A program made the position numbers and the translations under genes. From Pelagibacteraceae bacterium AG-426-E17 (GTDB lineage: Bacteria; Pseudomonadota; Alphaproteobacteria; Pelagibacterales; Pelagibacteraceae), in assembly GCA_003210095.1 (NCBI GenBank), contig QCNP01000001.1:418001-482000 (forward strand): a DNA stretch of 64,000 nt, read 5' to 3'. This document shows, in pieces, positions 1-9,409 of the stretch. Below the pieces are notes generated by a model that searched no databases, had not been told where the DNA came from, and worked only from the letters and a program-made list of their open reading frames with translations. How positions within the stretch are numbered: the stretch's first letter is position 1; the number at the start of each line of letters is the position of its first letter.

Positions 1-1
1 A

Positions 2-289
2 AGCTTGAACACACGTCCAGAAATTGAAAATTTGATTGGAATTTATTGTTCCTTAACTAAAACAAAACCCGAAAATCTATTCTCTGATTTTAATAATAAA
101 AATTTTTCTTATTTTAAGAAAAAACTCGCTGAAGTTGTTAATGATAAAATTTTCCCAATTTCAAGAGAAATTCAAAAGTTAAATAATGATGTAGAGTATA
201 TAGATAAGGTTTTGGAACAAGGTAGTGAAAAAGCTTATGAATTATCTTCAAAAAAAATAAAACAACTTAAAAATAAATTTGGCTTTTAG
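2..289 (+). CDS. trpS: Tryptophanyl-tRNA synthetase, C-terminal end (partial)
   Basis: This is the 3' end of trpS; the reading frame is already open at the left edge of the window, so the catalytic Rossmann domain lies outside. The visible part starts at TRPEIENLIGIY and covers about 95 residues of the C-terminal helical region that contacts the tRNA anticodon. It ends in the usual pattern of a GxxKA helix (GSEKAYELSSKKIKQLK) and a short basic tail. The enzyme charges tRNA-Trp in the cytoplasm. The call rests on the match to the end of class Ic TrpS. No start is assigned because the gene is cut by the window. Confidence 0.85.
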   Translation, partial: SLNTRPEIENLIGIYCSLTKTKPENLFSDFNNKNFSYFKKKLAEVVNDKIFPISREIQKLNNDVEYIDKVLEQGSEKAYELSSKKIKQLKNKFGF

Positions 290-338
290 TAATAATTTAC
301 TTTAAAATTAACTTCTAATACTTATATTATTTCTAATT

Positions 339-878
339 ATGTATGTTCAGACACAAATAACACCAAATCCGAATTCATTGAAATTTTTGCCAGGTAAAAG
401 TGTATCCTCAGTTGGTCCAATTGAAATAAATAACAAAAATTCCATTAATAATGACTTGGTAAATAATATTCTATCTGTAAATGGAGTGGTGAGTGTATTT
501 CTTTCAGAAGATTTCATTTCTGTAAATAAAAATGAAAACTATGAATGGGAAGACCTTAAACATATAATTATTTCTTTTATTAATGAATTCTACTCAAACG
601 GAAATGATGTTGTGATTTCACAAGATCCTAAAAAAATAAATATCGATACATCTTCAGTAGAAGGGCAGATAATCAAGATTTTAGAAACTAAAATTAGGCC
701 AGCTGTAGCGAGAGATGGGGGTGATATAAAATTTAAAGAATTTAAAAATGGTATAGTACGTGTAGAACTTCAGGGCGCGTGCTCAGGTTGTCCAAGTGCA
801 GCTTTAACACTTAAACAAGGTGTTCAAAACTTGTTATGTCATTATATACCAGAGGTAAAAGAGGTGGAGGCAGTTTGA
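339..878 (+). CDS. Nfu-type iron-sulfur cluster scaffold protein
   Basis: The protein has 179 residues and two domains. The first half (from MYVQTQITPNPNSLKF, about 1-90) is the Nfu N-terminal domain. The second half is the NifU C-terminal domain with the cluster-binding CxxC in GACSGCPSAALTLKQGV. The family carries a transient 4Fe-4S cluster and passes it to apo-proteins in the cytoplasm. A likely client in this window is MiaB, encoded about 3 kb downstream. The ATG at 339 opens directly on the conserved domain. The length and domain order match alphaproteobacterial and mitochondrial Nfu1. The stop overlaps the likely TTG start of the next gene by four bases. Confidence 0.92.
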   Translation: MYVQTQITPNPNSLKFLPGKSVSSVGPIEINNKNSINNDLVNNILSVNGVVSVFLSEDFISVNKNENYEWEDLKHIIISFINEFYSNGNDVVISQDPKKINIDTSSVEGQIIKILETKIRPAVARDGGDIKFKEFKNGIVRVELQGACSGCPSAALTLKQGVQNLLCHYIPEVKEVEAV

Positions 879-2032
879 AAAAAATATTATTTAATAAATT
901 AATGAAAAAAAACTTTGATGTTAATCAGTTTTCAAAATTACAAAAATTGTTATCATCTCAAGGTTTAATTTTAAAAAAAAAACCCTTTACAAGTATTAAT
1001 TTCCAAAAATTTAAATCTTTATATTTAACTGGTTTTTCTAGTGTTGTTATTATTTTATTAGCTTTTACTATTCCATTTTTATCAAATTTATCTTCGAACA
1101 TTGTTCAAAAGCCTAACATAAATGAGTCAGTTAAAAATTTTAAAAAAGTCCTTGAAGGAGGTGACGTTGAAACAAAATCTAAAATAGACGAAGGTTTAGA
1201 CTTATCAAACATACTTGAAGATGTTTTTAAATTTGAGGAGCTACCTAAAGACACAGTAAGATTAAGTGCATCAACAATTGAGCAACTTTTCAAAGATACT
1301 AATTATTCACTCGACGAAGTCAGAAAGAGTAAAAAAGTTAAACCAATAAGGCTATCTTTATTACCTAATGAAATAAAACAAATTGAGAATACAAAAAAAA
1401 GAAAAAATTTATTTATACAAATAATTCTGCCTTTAATTCTTGAGGAAAATAATAGAATATTAATTGACAGAAAAAAATTGTTCAGCGTTTTAAACAAAAA
1501 TAATAATTCAAAAAAAGAAATTAATTGGTTGAATAGAAAGTTCAAACAGTACGGCGTTATAAATAAAGATATACCAACATTAAAAGTTCGAATGGACATT
1601 ATCCCAGTGTCATTAGCAATAGCCCAAGCAGCCAAAGAAACTGGTTGGGGCACTTCTCGTTTTGCTTTAGAAGGCAATGCACTTTTTGGTCAGTGGACTT
1701 GGTCAGGAGATGGAATTAAGCCAGCGGGTGCTGAAAATGATACAACTCATAAAGTAATGAAGTTTAAAGTTTTAAAAGCTTCAGTCAGAGCTTATCAGAG
1801 AAACCTCAATACTCATTCAAGCTATAAAGAATTCAGGCAGATAAGAGCACAATTAAGAGATGATAATAAAAAATTAGACAGTCTTATTTTAGCTGAACAA
1901 CTAAAAAATTATGCAGAAACAGGAAAAGAATATACAAAAATTTTAAAACAAATTATTCAGCAAAATTCTTTAAAAGATTTTGATGAAGTAAAACTTATGC
2001 CTTTGAGTGTTAAATATAAAAATTTAATTTAA
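875..2032 (+). CDS. Bax-like glucosaminidase domain membrane protein
   Basis: A protein of about 385 residues with one membrane segment near residues 45-65 (GFSSVVIILLAFTIPFL), a low-complexity linker, and a C-terminal glucosaminidase / lysozyme-like domain. The domain shows VSLAIAQAAKETGWGTSRFA, GNALFGQWTW and a SVRAYQRNLNTH stretch, as in E. coli Bax. The predicted catalytic glutamate is the E of AKETGWG. The likely role is trimming of peptidoglycan on the outer face of the inner membrane. I chose the TTG at 875 because GAGGTGGAGG lies just upstream and it gives a TTGA overlap with the nfu stop. An ATG at 836 would overlap nfu by 43 bases and the ATG at 902 lacks a ribosome site. Confidence 0.75.
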   Translation: MKKILFNKLMKKNFDVNQFSKLQKLLSSQGLILKKKPFTSINFQKFKSLYLTGFSSVVIILLAFTIPFLSNLSSNIVQKPNINESVKNFKKVLEGGDVETKSKIDEGLDLSNILEDVFKFEELPKDTVRLSASTIEQLFKDTNYSLDEVRKSKKVKPIRLSLLPNEIKQIENTKKRKNLFIQIILPLILEENNRILIDRKKLFSVLNKNNNSKKEINWLNRKFKQYGVINKDIPTLKVRMDIIPVSLAIAQAAKETGWGTSRFALEGNALFGQWTWSGDGIKPAGAENDTTHKVMKFKVLKASVRAYQRNLNTHSSYKEFRQIRAQLRDDNKKLDSLILAEQLKNYAETGKEYTKILKQIIQQNSLKDFDEVKLMPLSVKYKNLI

Positions 2033-3093
2033 TCAGTTTCTACAGTAAATTGAAGTCCTAACCATCTCCATTTATTTCCTTCGTTTAAAGAGCAATTCAG
2101 CCTTCCACGTCTAAATTCAAATTTTTCATTAAATTTAATAAATAATTTATTTTCATCAAATTTCATTTCTGGACTTCCCCAATTTTTACCATCGTTTGAA
2201 AAACAATTTAAGTTTTTAATATTTTTTTGTTCGCTAAAAAATTCTATTTGAACTGAAGGTGGGTTATTATTTTTTTTTATGAATTTGTCAATAGGATCTA
2301 ATTTTTTATAAGGTATTGGGAATAAGTTTAAGATAAACTCAAATCTTTTCAAATCTCCATATTTTTCATTAATAGGAAAACGAGGTAACTCGTATGCATT
2401 TTTAGTAAAATCGATTATTCCTGAATGTTGACCAAAACCATATTTAAAATTCTTTTTTATAAACTCAACTTGTTTAAGATTAAACTCACCAAATGGATAT
2501 GAAAAAAAAATAGGATTATAACCAAGCTTCTTATTAAATATTCCAATTGAAGTATTTATATCTTCTTTAAACTTTTCAAAACTAAAATTAACTAGATAAT
2601 CATGAGTATGAGAGTGATTCCCAATAAATGCAAACTCATGTTTAGAGACTTCAATAATTTGATCCCAACTCATATATCCTTTTTTACCGACAGGTTCTGT
2701 AGATACAAATAATATAAAAGGAATTTTCTCTTTCTTTAAAATTGGCCATGCTTCGTTGTAGAAAGATAAAAAAGCATCATCTACAGTAATAAGAATTTTT
2801 TTGGCATTTTTTATACTATTAAATTTTAAATCAAATTCTCTAGGACTATAAAATTCAACATTATTTTTTTTTATTAATTTTAAATGTTTTTTAAAAACAT
2901 CCATTTTAATGTTAGTTGAAGGGTATTTATTTTCGTTAAATCTGTGATACATAATAGATATAATTCCATGATCATTAGAATAATAAGTAAAATCATTTTT
3001 TTCAGCTGAAGCCATGCCAAAGAAAAAACAAAAGTATATCAAAAAAAATCTGATTGTTGACGCTGCTGGTGATAAAATAATTTTTAAAATCAT
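2029..3093 (-). CDS. Secreted polysaccharide deacetylase (NodB homology)
   Basis: A 354-residue protein with an N-terminal export signal (IRFFLIYFCFFFGMASA). The NodB carbohydrate-esterase-4 core follows: IISIMYHRF, the metal-binding pair in ITVDDAFLSFY, the histidine motif NHSHTH, and SYPFGEFN. The metal ligands (Asp, His, His) are present, so it is probably active in removing acetyl groups from a cell-wall or surface glycan in the periplasm. The C-terminal 100 residues form an extra beta-rich region. The only start that keeps the signal peptide is the ATG at 3093, which forces an 80-base head-to-head overlap with tsaB. The next ATG (3015-3013) would remove the signal. The 3' end overlaps the glucosaminidase gene by 4 bases. 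Confidence 0.82.
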   Translation of the reverse strand: MILKIILSPAASTIRFFLIYFCFFFGMASAEKNDFTYYSNDHGIISIMYHRFNENKYPSTNIKMDVFKKHLKLIKKNNVEFYSPREFDLKFNSIKNAKKILITVDDAFLSFYNEAWPILKKEKIPFILFVSTEPVGKKGYMSWDQIIEVSKHEFAFIGNHSHTHDYLVNFSFEKFKEDINTSIGIFNKKLGYNPIFFSYPFGEFNLKQVEFIKKNFKYGFGQHSGIIDFTKNAYELPRFPINEKYGDLKRFEFILNLFPIPYKKLDPIDKFIKKNNNPPSVQIEFFSEQKNIKNLNCFSNDGKNWGSPEMKFDENKLFIKFNEKFEFRRGRLNCSLNEGNKWRWLGLQFTVETD

Positions 3094-3418
3094 TGATGAT
3101 TCTAAAAACTATACTAATGAATACGAAAACTGTAGAAAAAATTTTGACAAGTTTTCACAACTTCTATTTAAGTTTTTAAGAAAAAACCGTATAAAATTAG
3201 AAAATGTAAAAAACGCTTATGTCAATATTGGACCAGGTAACTTTTCTGGTATAAGGACATCTTTATCTACACTTAAGGCTTTTAAAATTATTTATAATTT
3301 CAATATTTATGGATTTTCGTCAAAAGATGTAGAAAATTTAAATTATTATAAAGTTTTTGACCTTCAAAAAAGGGGAAAATTGATTAAAAATTTGATTAAA
3401 CCACTTTATTTGGGTTAA
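3014..3418 (+). CDS. tsaB: Short TsaB-like tRNA t6A biosynthesis protein
   Basis: A 134-residue protein carrying the N-terminal ASKHA lobe of TsaB, the partner of TsaD in making N6-threonylcarbamoyl-adenosine at position 37 of ANN-decoding tRNAs. Visible signs are NLIVDAAGDKIIFKII (strand 1, IDTS-like) and the family signature YVNIGPGNFSGIRTSLSTLKAF. After this it runs straight into IKPLYLG, which resembles the very C-terminus of TsaB. About 90-100 residues of the second lobe, present in the E. coli protein of about 230 residues, are missing. It is followed by fur, as in other alphaproteobacteria, but without rimI between them. The start at 3014 lies inside the 5' end of the opposite deacetylase gene. 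Confidence 0.75.
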   Translation: MPKKKQKYIKKNLIVDAAGDKIIFKIIDDSKNYTNEYENCRKNFDKFSQLLFKFLRKNRIKLENVKNAYVNIGPGNFSGIRTSLSTLKAFKIIYNFNIYGFSSKDVENLNYYKVFDLQKRGKLIKNLIKPLYLG

Positions 3419-3428
3419 GATTAAAATT

Positions 3429-3854
3429 ATGACAAATTCTATTGAAAGTAAATGTTTAGCTAAAGGAGTAAAATTAACAGATCAAAGAAAGACAATTGCT
3501 AGAGTAATATCAGAATCAAAAAAAAATTACGGAGAGTCTGATCATCCAGATGTTGATGAATTATATAAAAGAGTTTCATCAATTGATCCTAAAATAAGTA
3601 TTGCAACGGTATATAGAACAGTCAAGCTATTTGAAGAATCAGGAATATTAATGAAGCATGATTTTAAAGATGGAAAAGCTAGATATGAGCTCAATGATGA
3701 TCATAATCATTTAATAGATATCAAGACCGGAAACATAATCGAATTTACAAGTGATGAAATTGAAAAAATACAGCAAAAAATTGCGCATAAGCATGGATAT
3801 AAATTAGTCGACTCAAAATTAGAACTTTATTGTGTTAAAGATAAATCTGATTAA
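3429..3854 (+). CDS. fur: Fur-family metal-responsive transcription regulator
   Basis: A 141-residue Fur-family repressor with an N-terminal winged helix (KLTDQRKTIARVI, then DELYKRVSSIDPKISIATVYRTVKLFEESG) and a C-terminal dimerisation and metal-binding domain (HNHLIDIKTGNIIEF). The CxxC structural zinc pair of E. coli Fur is replaced by Asp and Thr. That is usual for alphaproteobacterial Fur/Mur proteins, some of which respond to manganese. It lies between tsaB and miaB, its standard place in this class, and miaB begins two bases after its stop. A second family member, irr-like, is encoded at 20982. The metal sensed cannot be decided from sequence. Confidence 0.9.
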   Translation: MTNSIESKCLAKGVKLTDQRKTIARVISESKKNYGESDHPDVDELYKRVSSIDPKISIATVYRTVKLFEESGILMKHDFKDGKARYELNDDHNHLIDIKTGNIIEFTSDEIEKIQQKIAHKHGYKLVDSKLELYCVKDKSD

Positions 3855-3856
3855 TT

Positions 3857-5191
3857 GTGAAAAAAATTTTCATTAAAACTTTTGGATGTCAAATGAATGA
3901 ATATGATACAAATCGTATTTATGATACAGTAAAAAACATTGGTTATTTTAAAACAAATGATCTGTCAGATGCTGACTGTTATCTTTTAAATACTTGCCAT
4001 ATTAGAGATAAATCAAAAGAAAAAGTGTACGATGAAATAGGAAGAGTTAGAAAGATCTATAGAAATAAAAAAAAACCAATTGTAATTATATCTGGTTGCG
4101 TTGCTCAAGCAGAAAGTGGTGAAATGATAAAAAGAGAGCCTTATATTGATATAATTGTCGGCCCTCAGTCTTACCATAAATTAAATAAAATAATTGAAAG
4201 TTTTAATCATAAAAAAAAAAGAGAACTGACAGAATTTGATACTGAAAATAAATTTAATTATTTAGATAAGATTAAAAATAATGATAGCAAGGTATCATCT
4301 TTTTTGACAGTTCAAGAAGGATGCGATAAGTTTTGCAGTTTTTGTGTAGTGCCTTACACAAGGGGACCAGAGTATTCTAGACCCTTTAAAAAAATCATTG
4401 AGGAAGCAGAGAATTTGATAAATAATGGTACAAAAGAACTAATTCTACTAGGACAAAACGTAAACGCTTATTTTTACAGTTGCGGAGATAAAAGTTATAA
4501 ATTATCAGATTTAATATCGGAGTTGGAAAAAATAAAAGAGTTAAAAAGAATTAGATATACAACTTCTCATCCGAGAGATATGACTGATGATTTGATTGAG
4601 TGTTATACTAGTTCAAAAAAATTAATGCCGTTCGTTCACTTACCTATTCAAAGTGGTTCAAATAAAATTTTAAAATTAATGAATCGAAATCATAATGTAG
4701 AAAAATACTTAGATATTTATAAAATGATTAAACAAAAAAACAGTAAAGTAGAATTTTCTAGCGATTTTATTATTGGTTATCCAGGAGAAACAGATAATGA
4801 TTTTCAAAATACAATTAATTTAGTGAAAGAGATAAAATTTATTAATTCTTTCTCATTTATATATAGTCCCAGACCCGGAACTCCAGCTGCAAAACTAAGT
4901 CTTGTTGATAAAGATGTTGCTAAAGACCGTTTGACTAACATTCAAAGTTTATTAGAGGAATATCAAATTAAAAAAAATAAATCATTAATAGGTTCATCAG
5001 TAGAAGTTTTGGTAGAAAACAAATTGAAAAATCAGAATAAATATTTTGGTAGAAATATTTATTTAAATTCTGTTATATTTGAAGGTGAACAAAAATATAT
5101 TGGAAAAGTCATTAATGTTAAAGTAACAAAAGTTAATCGTAATACTTTATTTGGAAAAATTGATCATAATAAAAATATGAGAGCAGCCTAA
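3857..5191 (+). CDS. miaB: tRNA-2-methylthio-N6-dimethylallyladenosine synthase
   Basis: MiaB adds a methylthio group to i6A at position 37 of tRNAs reading UNN codons. The 444-residue sequence shows the three domains in order: the UPF0004 domain with cysteines in FGCQMNEYD, LLNTCHIR and ISGCVAQ (auxiliary 4Fe-4S cluster); the radical SAM core with EGCDKFCSFCVVPYTRG; and a C-terminal TRAM domain. The start is a GTG at 3857, two bases after the fur stop, giving MKKIFIKTFGCQMN, the family N-terminus. It is one member of a tightly packed plus-strand run (fur-miaB-phoH-ybeY-lnt-metK) that probably forms a single transcript. Confidence 0.95.
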   Translation: MKKIFIKTFGCQMNEYDTNRIYDTVKNIGYFKTNDLSDADCYLLNTCHIRDKSKEKVYDEIGRVRKIYRNKKKPIVIISGCVAQAESGEMIKREPYIDIIVGPQSYHKLNKIIESFNHKKKRELTEFDTENKFNYLDKIKNNDSKVSSFLTVQEGCDKFCSFCVVPYTRGPEYSRPFKKIIEEAENLINNGTKELILLGQNVNAYFYSCGDKSYKLSDLISELEKIKELKRIRYTTSHPRDMTDDLIECYTSSKKLMPFVHLPIQSGSNKILKLMNRNHNVEKYLDIYKMIKQKNSKVEFSSDFIIGYPGETDNDFQNTINLVKEIKFINSFSFIYSPRPGTPAAKLSLVDKDVAKDRLTNIQSLLEEYQIKKNKSLIGSSVEVLVENKLKNQNKYFGRNIYLNSVIFEGEQKYIGKVINVKVTKVNRNTLFGKIDHNKNMRAA

Positions 5192-5192
5192 T

Positions 5193-6191
5193 TTGAACAA
5201 CGTATATTATAAAAATATTGTCAACGACCTAAAATTTGTATACTCAGAAAATAATACCTTAAGTATTATATTTAAAAATAATGATATATTGATGGGTGTT
5301 GTTGGTGAGTTTAATAACAATCTAAAAGAATTAGAGAAAATAACAAATACTAGCATTTATTCTCGTGGAAATTCAATTTTGATTAAAAGTTCACCTAAAA
5401 AAAATGAAATTGTTAAAAATGCAATTGTTTTTTTATTTGATCAATTTATAAATAATGGAGCAATCGAGAAAAAAGATATTATATCTTCAGTAAATAAATT
5501 TATGATTGAAGAAAAAAATGATAAAATTGAGTATATAATTAAAACTCCAAAAAAGTCGGTAATTCCAAGGTCAGAGAAACAAAAAAACTACGTTAGAGCA
5601 TTAAGGGATAAAGAAATTATAATATCGTCAGGACCTGCAGGAACTGGAAAAACATATTTGGCTGTAGCTGTTGCACTAACAATGCTTTTAGATAAAAAAA
5701 TAGAAAGAATAATACTATCTAGACCTGCGGTTGAGGCCGGAGAAAGACTAGGTTTTTTGCCAGGAGATATGAGAGAAAAGGTAGACCCTTATTTACGACC
5801 TTTATACGATGCGCTTTATGATCTTTTAGATTTTGAAAAAATTCAGAAACGTATTGAGATCGGAGACATAGAAATAGCACCTTTAGCTTTTATGCGAGGT
5901 AGAACTCTCAAAAATTCATTTGCTATTTTAGATGAAGCACAAAATGCCACTGACACTCAAATTAAAATGTTTTTAACAAGAATTGGTGAAAATTCCAAAA
6001 TAGTTATTAATGGCGACCCCTCACAAATAGATTTACCTAATAAATCTCTATCAGGTCTTAAAAGATCTAAGGAGATACTTGAGCACTTGAATGAGATATC
6101 AATAGTAGATTTTGATCACACAGATGTTGTAAGACATCCTCTTGTCTCAAAAATTGTAAAAGCTTACTCTGATCAAAATTTTAAGAAATGA
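5193..6191 (+). CDS. phoH: PhoH-like ATPase
   Basis: A 332-residue PhoH-family P-loop protein. The Walker A motif is SSGPAGTGKTYLA, followed by the conserved SRPAVEAGERLGFLPGDMREKVDPYLRPLYDAL block and a Walker B-like FAILDEAQN, then GDPSQIDLP. The N-terminal 100 residues resemble the KH-like domain of the family. The start is TTG at 5193, one base after the miaB stop. The family is linked to RNA metabolism and its gene is almost always next to ybeY, as here, where the two overlap by four bases (ATGA). The precise substrate is unknown. Confidence 0.92.
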   Translation: MNNVYYKNIVNDLKFVYSENNTLSIIFKNNDILMGVVGEFNNNLKELEKITNTSIYSRGNSILIKSSPKKNEIVKNAIVFLFDQFINNGAIEKKDIISSVNKFMIEEKNDKIEYIIKTPKKSVIPRSEKQKNYVRALRDKEIIISSGPAGTGKTYLAVAVALTMLLDKKIERIILSRPAVEAGERLGFLPGDMREKVDPYLRPLYDALYDLLDFEKIQKRIEIGDIEIAPLAFMRGRTLKNSFAILDEAQNATDTQIKMFLTRIGENSKIVINGDPSQIDLPNKSLSGLKRSKEILEHLNEISIVDFDHTDVVRHPLVSKIVKAYSDQNFKK

Positions 6192-6628
6192 TCAAAATCA
6201 ATGTTGTAGTTGGATTTCCAAAATGGAAAAAAAAAATTAAAAATATAAAAAATTACTTTAAATTAAAGCAAAGAAAATTTAACAATTATTACAACTCACA
6301 AAAAAAAATTAAAGAATTTACTGTATTCTTAACAAACAATTCTAAGATGAAAAATTTAAATAAAAAGTATAGAAAAATAAATAAGCCAACTGATATTCTA
6401 TCCTTTCCATTAAATATGAAAATAAAAAGCAAAATTTACCTTGGTGATATAGCAATTAGTTATGAAATAGTTAATAAACGGTCATACAATTCTTCGTTTG
6501 TCTATGAATTAGACAAAATGTGGATACATGGATATTTACATTTAAGTGGATATGATCATATAAAAAATTTAGATTTTGAAAAAATGTATAAAAAAGAAAA
6601 TCTAATATTTAAACAACTCAATTCATAA
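6188..6628 (+). CDS. ybeY: Endoribonuclease YbeY (rRNA maturation factor)
   Basis: A 146-residue metal-dependent endoribonuclease that acts in 16S rRNA 3' processing and ribosome quality control. The zinc motif HGYLHLSGYDH is complete, and NKKYRKINKPTDILSFP matches the conserved block before it. The start ATG overlaps the phoH stop (ATGA). In most alphaproteobacteria corC follows ybeY; here lnt follows directly, so corC is absent from this position. Confidence 0.93.
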   Translation: MIKINVVVGFPKWKKKIKNIKNYFKLKQRKFNNYYNSQKKIKEFTVFLTNNSKMKNLNKKYRKINKPTDILSFPLNMKIKSKIYLGDIAISYEIVNKRSYNSSFVYELDKMWIHGYLHLSGYDHIKNLDFEKMYKKENLIFKQLNS

Positions 6629-6629
6629 A

Positions 6630-8156
6630 TTGTCCCAAATATTAAAAAATAAATTTGCAATAGGAATAACATTAATTTTCTTAGGAGTCTTTTCCTCATT
6701 TAGTTTACCACCGTATAACTACTTTTTTATAAATTTTTTTACATTTCCATTTTTATTTTATATTTTGGTGTTTAACCTCAATAATAATTTGATAAATAAT
6801 TTTCTAACAGGGTGGCTTTATGGATTTGGATATTTTTGTTCAAACTTATATTGGATTTCAAATTCATTAAAATTTGATGAAAATTTTGAAAATTTAGTTG
6901 TATTTTCTATTATATTCATACCTTTTTTATTATCGTTGTTATATGGAATATTTTCCTTTTTACTGAAATTTCTAAATCTTAAGATGAATTTTAGTTCAAT
7001 TTTAATTTTTTCACTTCTTTTATCTATAATAGAATATTTAAGAGGAAATATATTTGGTGGATTTCCATGGAATCTGATTTCGTTTAGTATGGTAAATCTC
7101 ACAAGTTCTTTACAAATACTTAATTTAATCGGAACTTATTCATTCAATTTAATAGTTATAACTATCTATTGTTTGCCAACAATAATTATATTCAAATTTA
7201 ATAGGCTTAAAAAAGTCATCATTTTTTTATCAGTAATACTAATTTTAGTAATTAATTATTTTTACGGAAACAACAGAATTGAACAAATTCAACTTTCAAA
7301 AAAAAAACAAATTTATCCAACAATTAAACTAATTTCACCAAGTTTTAATATAGAAAGATTTTTTATAGAAGAACCAATTATTAATAAACTTGAAGAATTA
7401 ATGGAAATTGGCCATCCTTTTAATAAAGATTTTTTATTAGTATTTCCGGAAGGTATCTCTGATAATTTTGAATTAAACGATTTACGTAATAGTAATAGTT
7501 TTAATAAAATTTCTAATCAATTGAATGCTAATTCTAAAATTATTATAGGTATATCCTACGATGATGGTGAAAAAATTTTCAATTCATTAGCTCTATTGAA
7601 TAGTAAATTTGTATTAGAAGACAAATATAGTAAGAACAAACTAGTACCTTTTGGGGAATTTCTTCCATTTGAAAAATTTTTAAGTAATTTTGGTTTAAAA
7701 AAAGTAACTTATGGCTACAGATCATTCAGTTCATCTAATGAAAGAAGTATTATGAATTTCGGTTCAATTTCATTTTTACCATTAATTTGTTATGAAATTA
7801 TATTTTCTGGTAAATTAAATTTATATAATAAAGATTATGACTTCATTTTAAATATTTCTGAAGATGGTTGGTTTGGCAATAGCATAGGCCCTATTCAACA
7901 TTTTTCTCATTCTATATTTAGATCAATAGAGGAAGGTAAAGATGTTTTGAGAGTAGCTAATAACGGAATTTCAGCTCATATAAGTTTAAACGGTAAAGTT
8001 GTGAAAATGTTAGACACAACCGAAAAGGGAAGCATTGAAATAAATTCAGTTTCTAAGGTTTTTCCTACATTCTTTAGTATTTATGGTAACAAGATTTTCT
8101 TTTGTTTAGTATTTTTTTATACTAGTTTAATTTTCTTATTAAAAAGATTTAAATGA
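6630..8156 (+). CDS. lnt: Apolipoprotein N-acyltransferase
   Basis: Lnt transfers an acyl chain from phospholipid to the amino group of the lipoprotein cysteine, the last step of lipoprotein maturation in the inner membrane. The 508-residue protein has about seven N-terminal membrane segments (1-210), a periplasmic nitrilase domain, and a final membrane helix. The catalytic triad is visible: Glu in [10 protein letters not shown], Lys in [14 protein letters not shown], and Cys in [10 protein letters not shown]. The start is TTG at 6630, one base after the ybeY stop. The gene ends in an ATGA overlap with metK. A probable client is the tiny LptM-like lipoprotein at 35521. Confidence 0.94.
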   Translation: MSQILKNKFAIGITLIFLGVFSSFSLPPYNYFFINFFTFPFLFYILVFNLNNNLINNFLTGWLYGFGYFCSNLYWISNSLKFDENFENLVVFSIIFIPFLLSLLYGIFSFLLKFLNLKMNFSSILIFSLLLSIIEYLRGNIFGGFPWNLISFSMVNLTSSLQILNLIGTYSFNLIVITIYCLPTIIIFKFNRLKKVIIFLSVILILVINYFYGNNRIEQIQLSKKKQIYPTIKLISPSFNIERFFIEEPIINKLEELMEIGHPFNKDFLLVFPEGISDNFELNDLRNSNSFNKISNQLNANSKIIIGISYDDGEKIFNSLALLNSKFVLEDKYSKNKLVPFGEFLPFEKFLSNFGLKKVTYGYRSFSSSNERSIMNFGSISFLPLICYEIIFSGKLNLYNKDYDFILNISEDGWFGNSIGPIQHFSHSIFRSIEEGKDVLRVANNGISAHISLNGKVVKMLDTTEKGSIEINSVSKVFPTFFSIYGNKIFFCLVFFYTSLIFLLKRFK

Positions 8157-9316
8157 AAAAAAATTATTTATTTACAAGCGAGTCAGTCTCAGAAGGACAT
8201 CCAGATAAAGTATGTGATAGAATTTCGGATATGGTGGTAGATACCTACCTGGATGCTGAGCCTCATTCAAGAGTAGCATGTGAAACTTTAACCACAACGA
8301 ATAAAGTCGTTTTAGCTGGCGAAGTAAGAGGACCAGAAATAAAAAAAGACGATTTAATAGAGAAAGTTAGAAATTGTATAAAAGACATTGGATATGATCA
8401 GGATGGATTCACTTACAAAGAAGCAACTAAAATAGAAAGTCATTTACATGCTCAATCTTCAGATATAGCTATGGGAGTAGATTCTTCGGGAAATAAAGAT
8501 GAGGGAGCTGGAGACCAAGGAATAATGTTCGGATATGCGTGTAATGAAACAGATGTTTTAATGCCTGCACCAATACATTATTCTCACAAAATATTAAGGT
8601 TAATGGCTGAGGATAGAAAATCTGGAAAGCTTAAAAATATTGAGCCAGATTCTAAAAGTCAAATAACAATTGAATATAAAGATGGAAAACCAGCTAATGT
8701 AAAATCTGTAGTTATATCCACACAGCATTCTGCAGATGTTAATCAGTCACAAGTTAGAGATTTAGTGAAACCTTATATTGAAAAATCAATACCAAAAGAA
8801 TTGCTAAATAATCTTATAGAGGAGGAAATTTACGTAAATCCTACAGGTAATTTTGTTATTGGTGGCCCAGATGGGGATAGTGGTTTGACAGGTAGAAAAA
8901 TTATAGTTGATACTTATGGAGGAGCTGCACCGCATGGTGGAGGCGCATTTTCAGGGAAAGATCCAACTAAAGTTGATAGATCAGCTGCGTATGCATCGAG
9001 ATATTTAGCAAAAAACATTGTAGCTTCAAAAATAGCTGACAAGTGTTTAATACAATTGGCATATGCAATAGGTGTATCAAAGCCACTATCAATATATGTA
9101 GATTTGTTTGATAATGATGAAGAAAAGAATAAACACATTGAAAGTTTAATTAAGAAAAATTTTGATTTAAGTCCTAGAGGAATTAGAGAGATGCTTGGGT
9201 TGAACAAACCAATTTATGAAAAATCAGCAGCCTACGGTCATTTTGGAAGAGATCCTGGTTCAGATGGCTCATTTTCATGGGAAAAAACTGATAAAAAAGA
9301 TATTTTTTCAAAGTAA
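8153..9316 (+). CDS. metK: S-adenosylmethionine synthetase
   Basis: MetK makes S-adenosylmethionine from methionine and ATP. At 387 residues it is full length. It shows [19 protein letters not shown] at the N-terminus, the substrate-loop hexapeptide GAGDQG followed by IMFGYA, and the P-loop-like [19 protein letters not shown]. It overlaps lnt by four bases and is the last gene before a rho-independent terminator at 9373-9397, so it closes this transcript. No SAM riboswitch is recognisable in front of it, since the upstream DNA is lnt coding sequence. Confidence 0.97.
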   Translation: MKKNYLFTSESVSEGHPDKVCDRISDMVVDTYLDAEPHSRVACETLTTTNKVVLAGEVRGPEIKKDDLIEKVRNCIKDIGYDQDGFTYKEATKIESHLHAQSSDIAMGVDSSGNKDEGAGDQGIMFGYACNETDVLMPAPIHYSHKILRLMAEDRKSGKLKNIEPDSKSQITIEYKDGKPANVKSVVISTQHSADVNQSQVRDLVKPYIEKSIPKELLNNLIEEEIYVNPTGNFVIGGPDGDSGLTGRKIIVDTYGGAAPHGGGAFSGKDPTKVDRSAAYASRYLAKNIVASKIADKCLIQLAYAIGVSKPLSIYVDLFDNDEEKNKHIESLIKKNFDLSPRGIREMLGLNKPIYEKSAAYGHFGRDPGSDGSFSWEKTDKKDIFSK

Positions 9317-9372
9317 TATATTGAAATATAAGGAAAATTTATTATAAGCATACTTAAATTGTAAAATACAAA

Positions 9373-9397
9373 AGTGGGCTTCGGCCCATTTTTTTTT
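9373..9397 (+). terminator. Rho-independent terminator between metK and nusA
   Basis: A seven-pair stem AGTGGGC / GCCCATT (one G-U pair), the stable loop TTCG, and nine T residues form a textbook intrinsic terminator. It starts 56 bases after the metK stop and ends 12 bases before the nusA ATG, with the GGAG of nusA directly behind it. It may simply end the metK transcript, or attenuate read-through into nusA. Confidence 0.85.
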
Positions 9398-9409
9398 GGA
9401 GTGAAACAA

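Noticed and set aside
836-874. Upstream ATG extension of the glucosaminidase gene
   Set aside because: The extra 13 residues lie inside nfu, and the GAGGTGGAGG site points to the TTG at 875.
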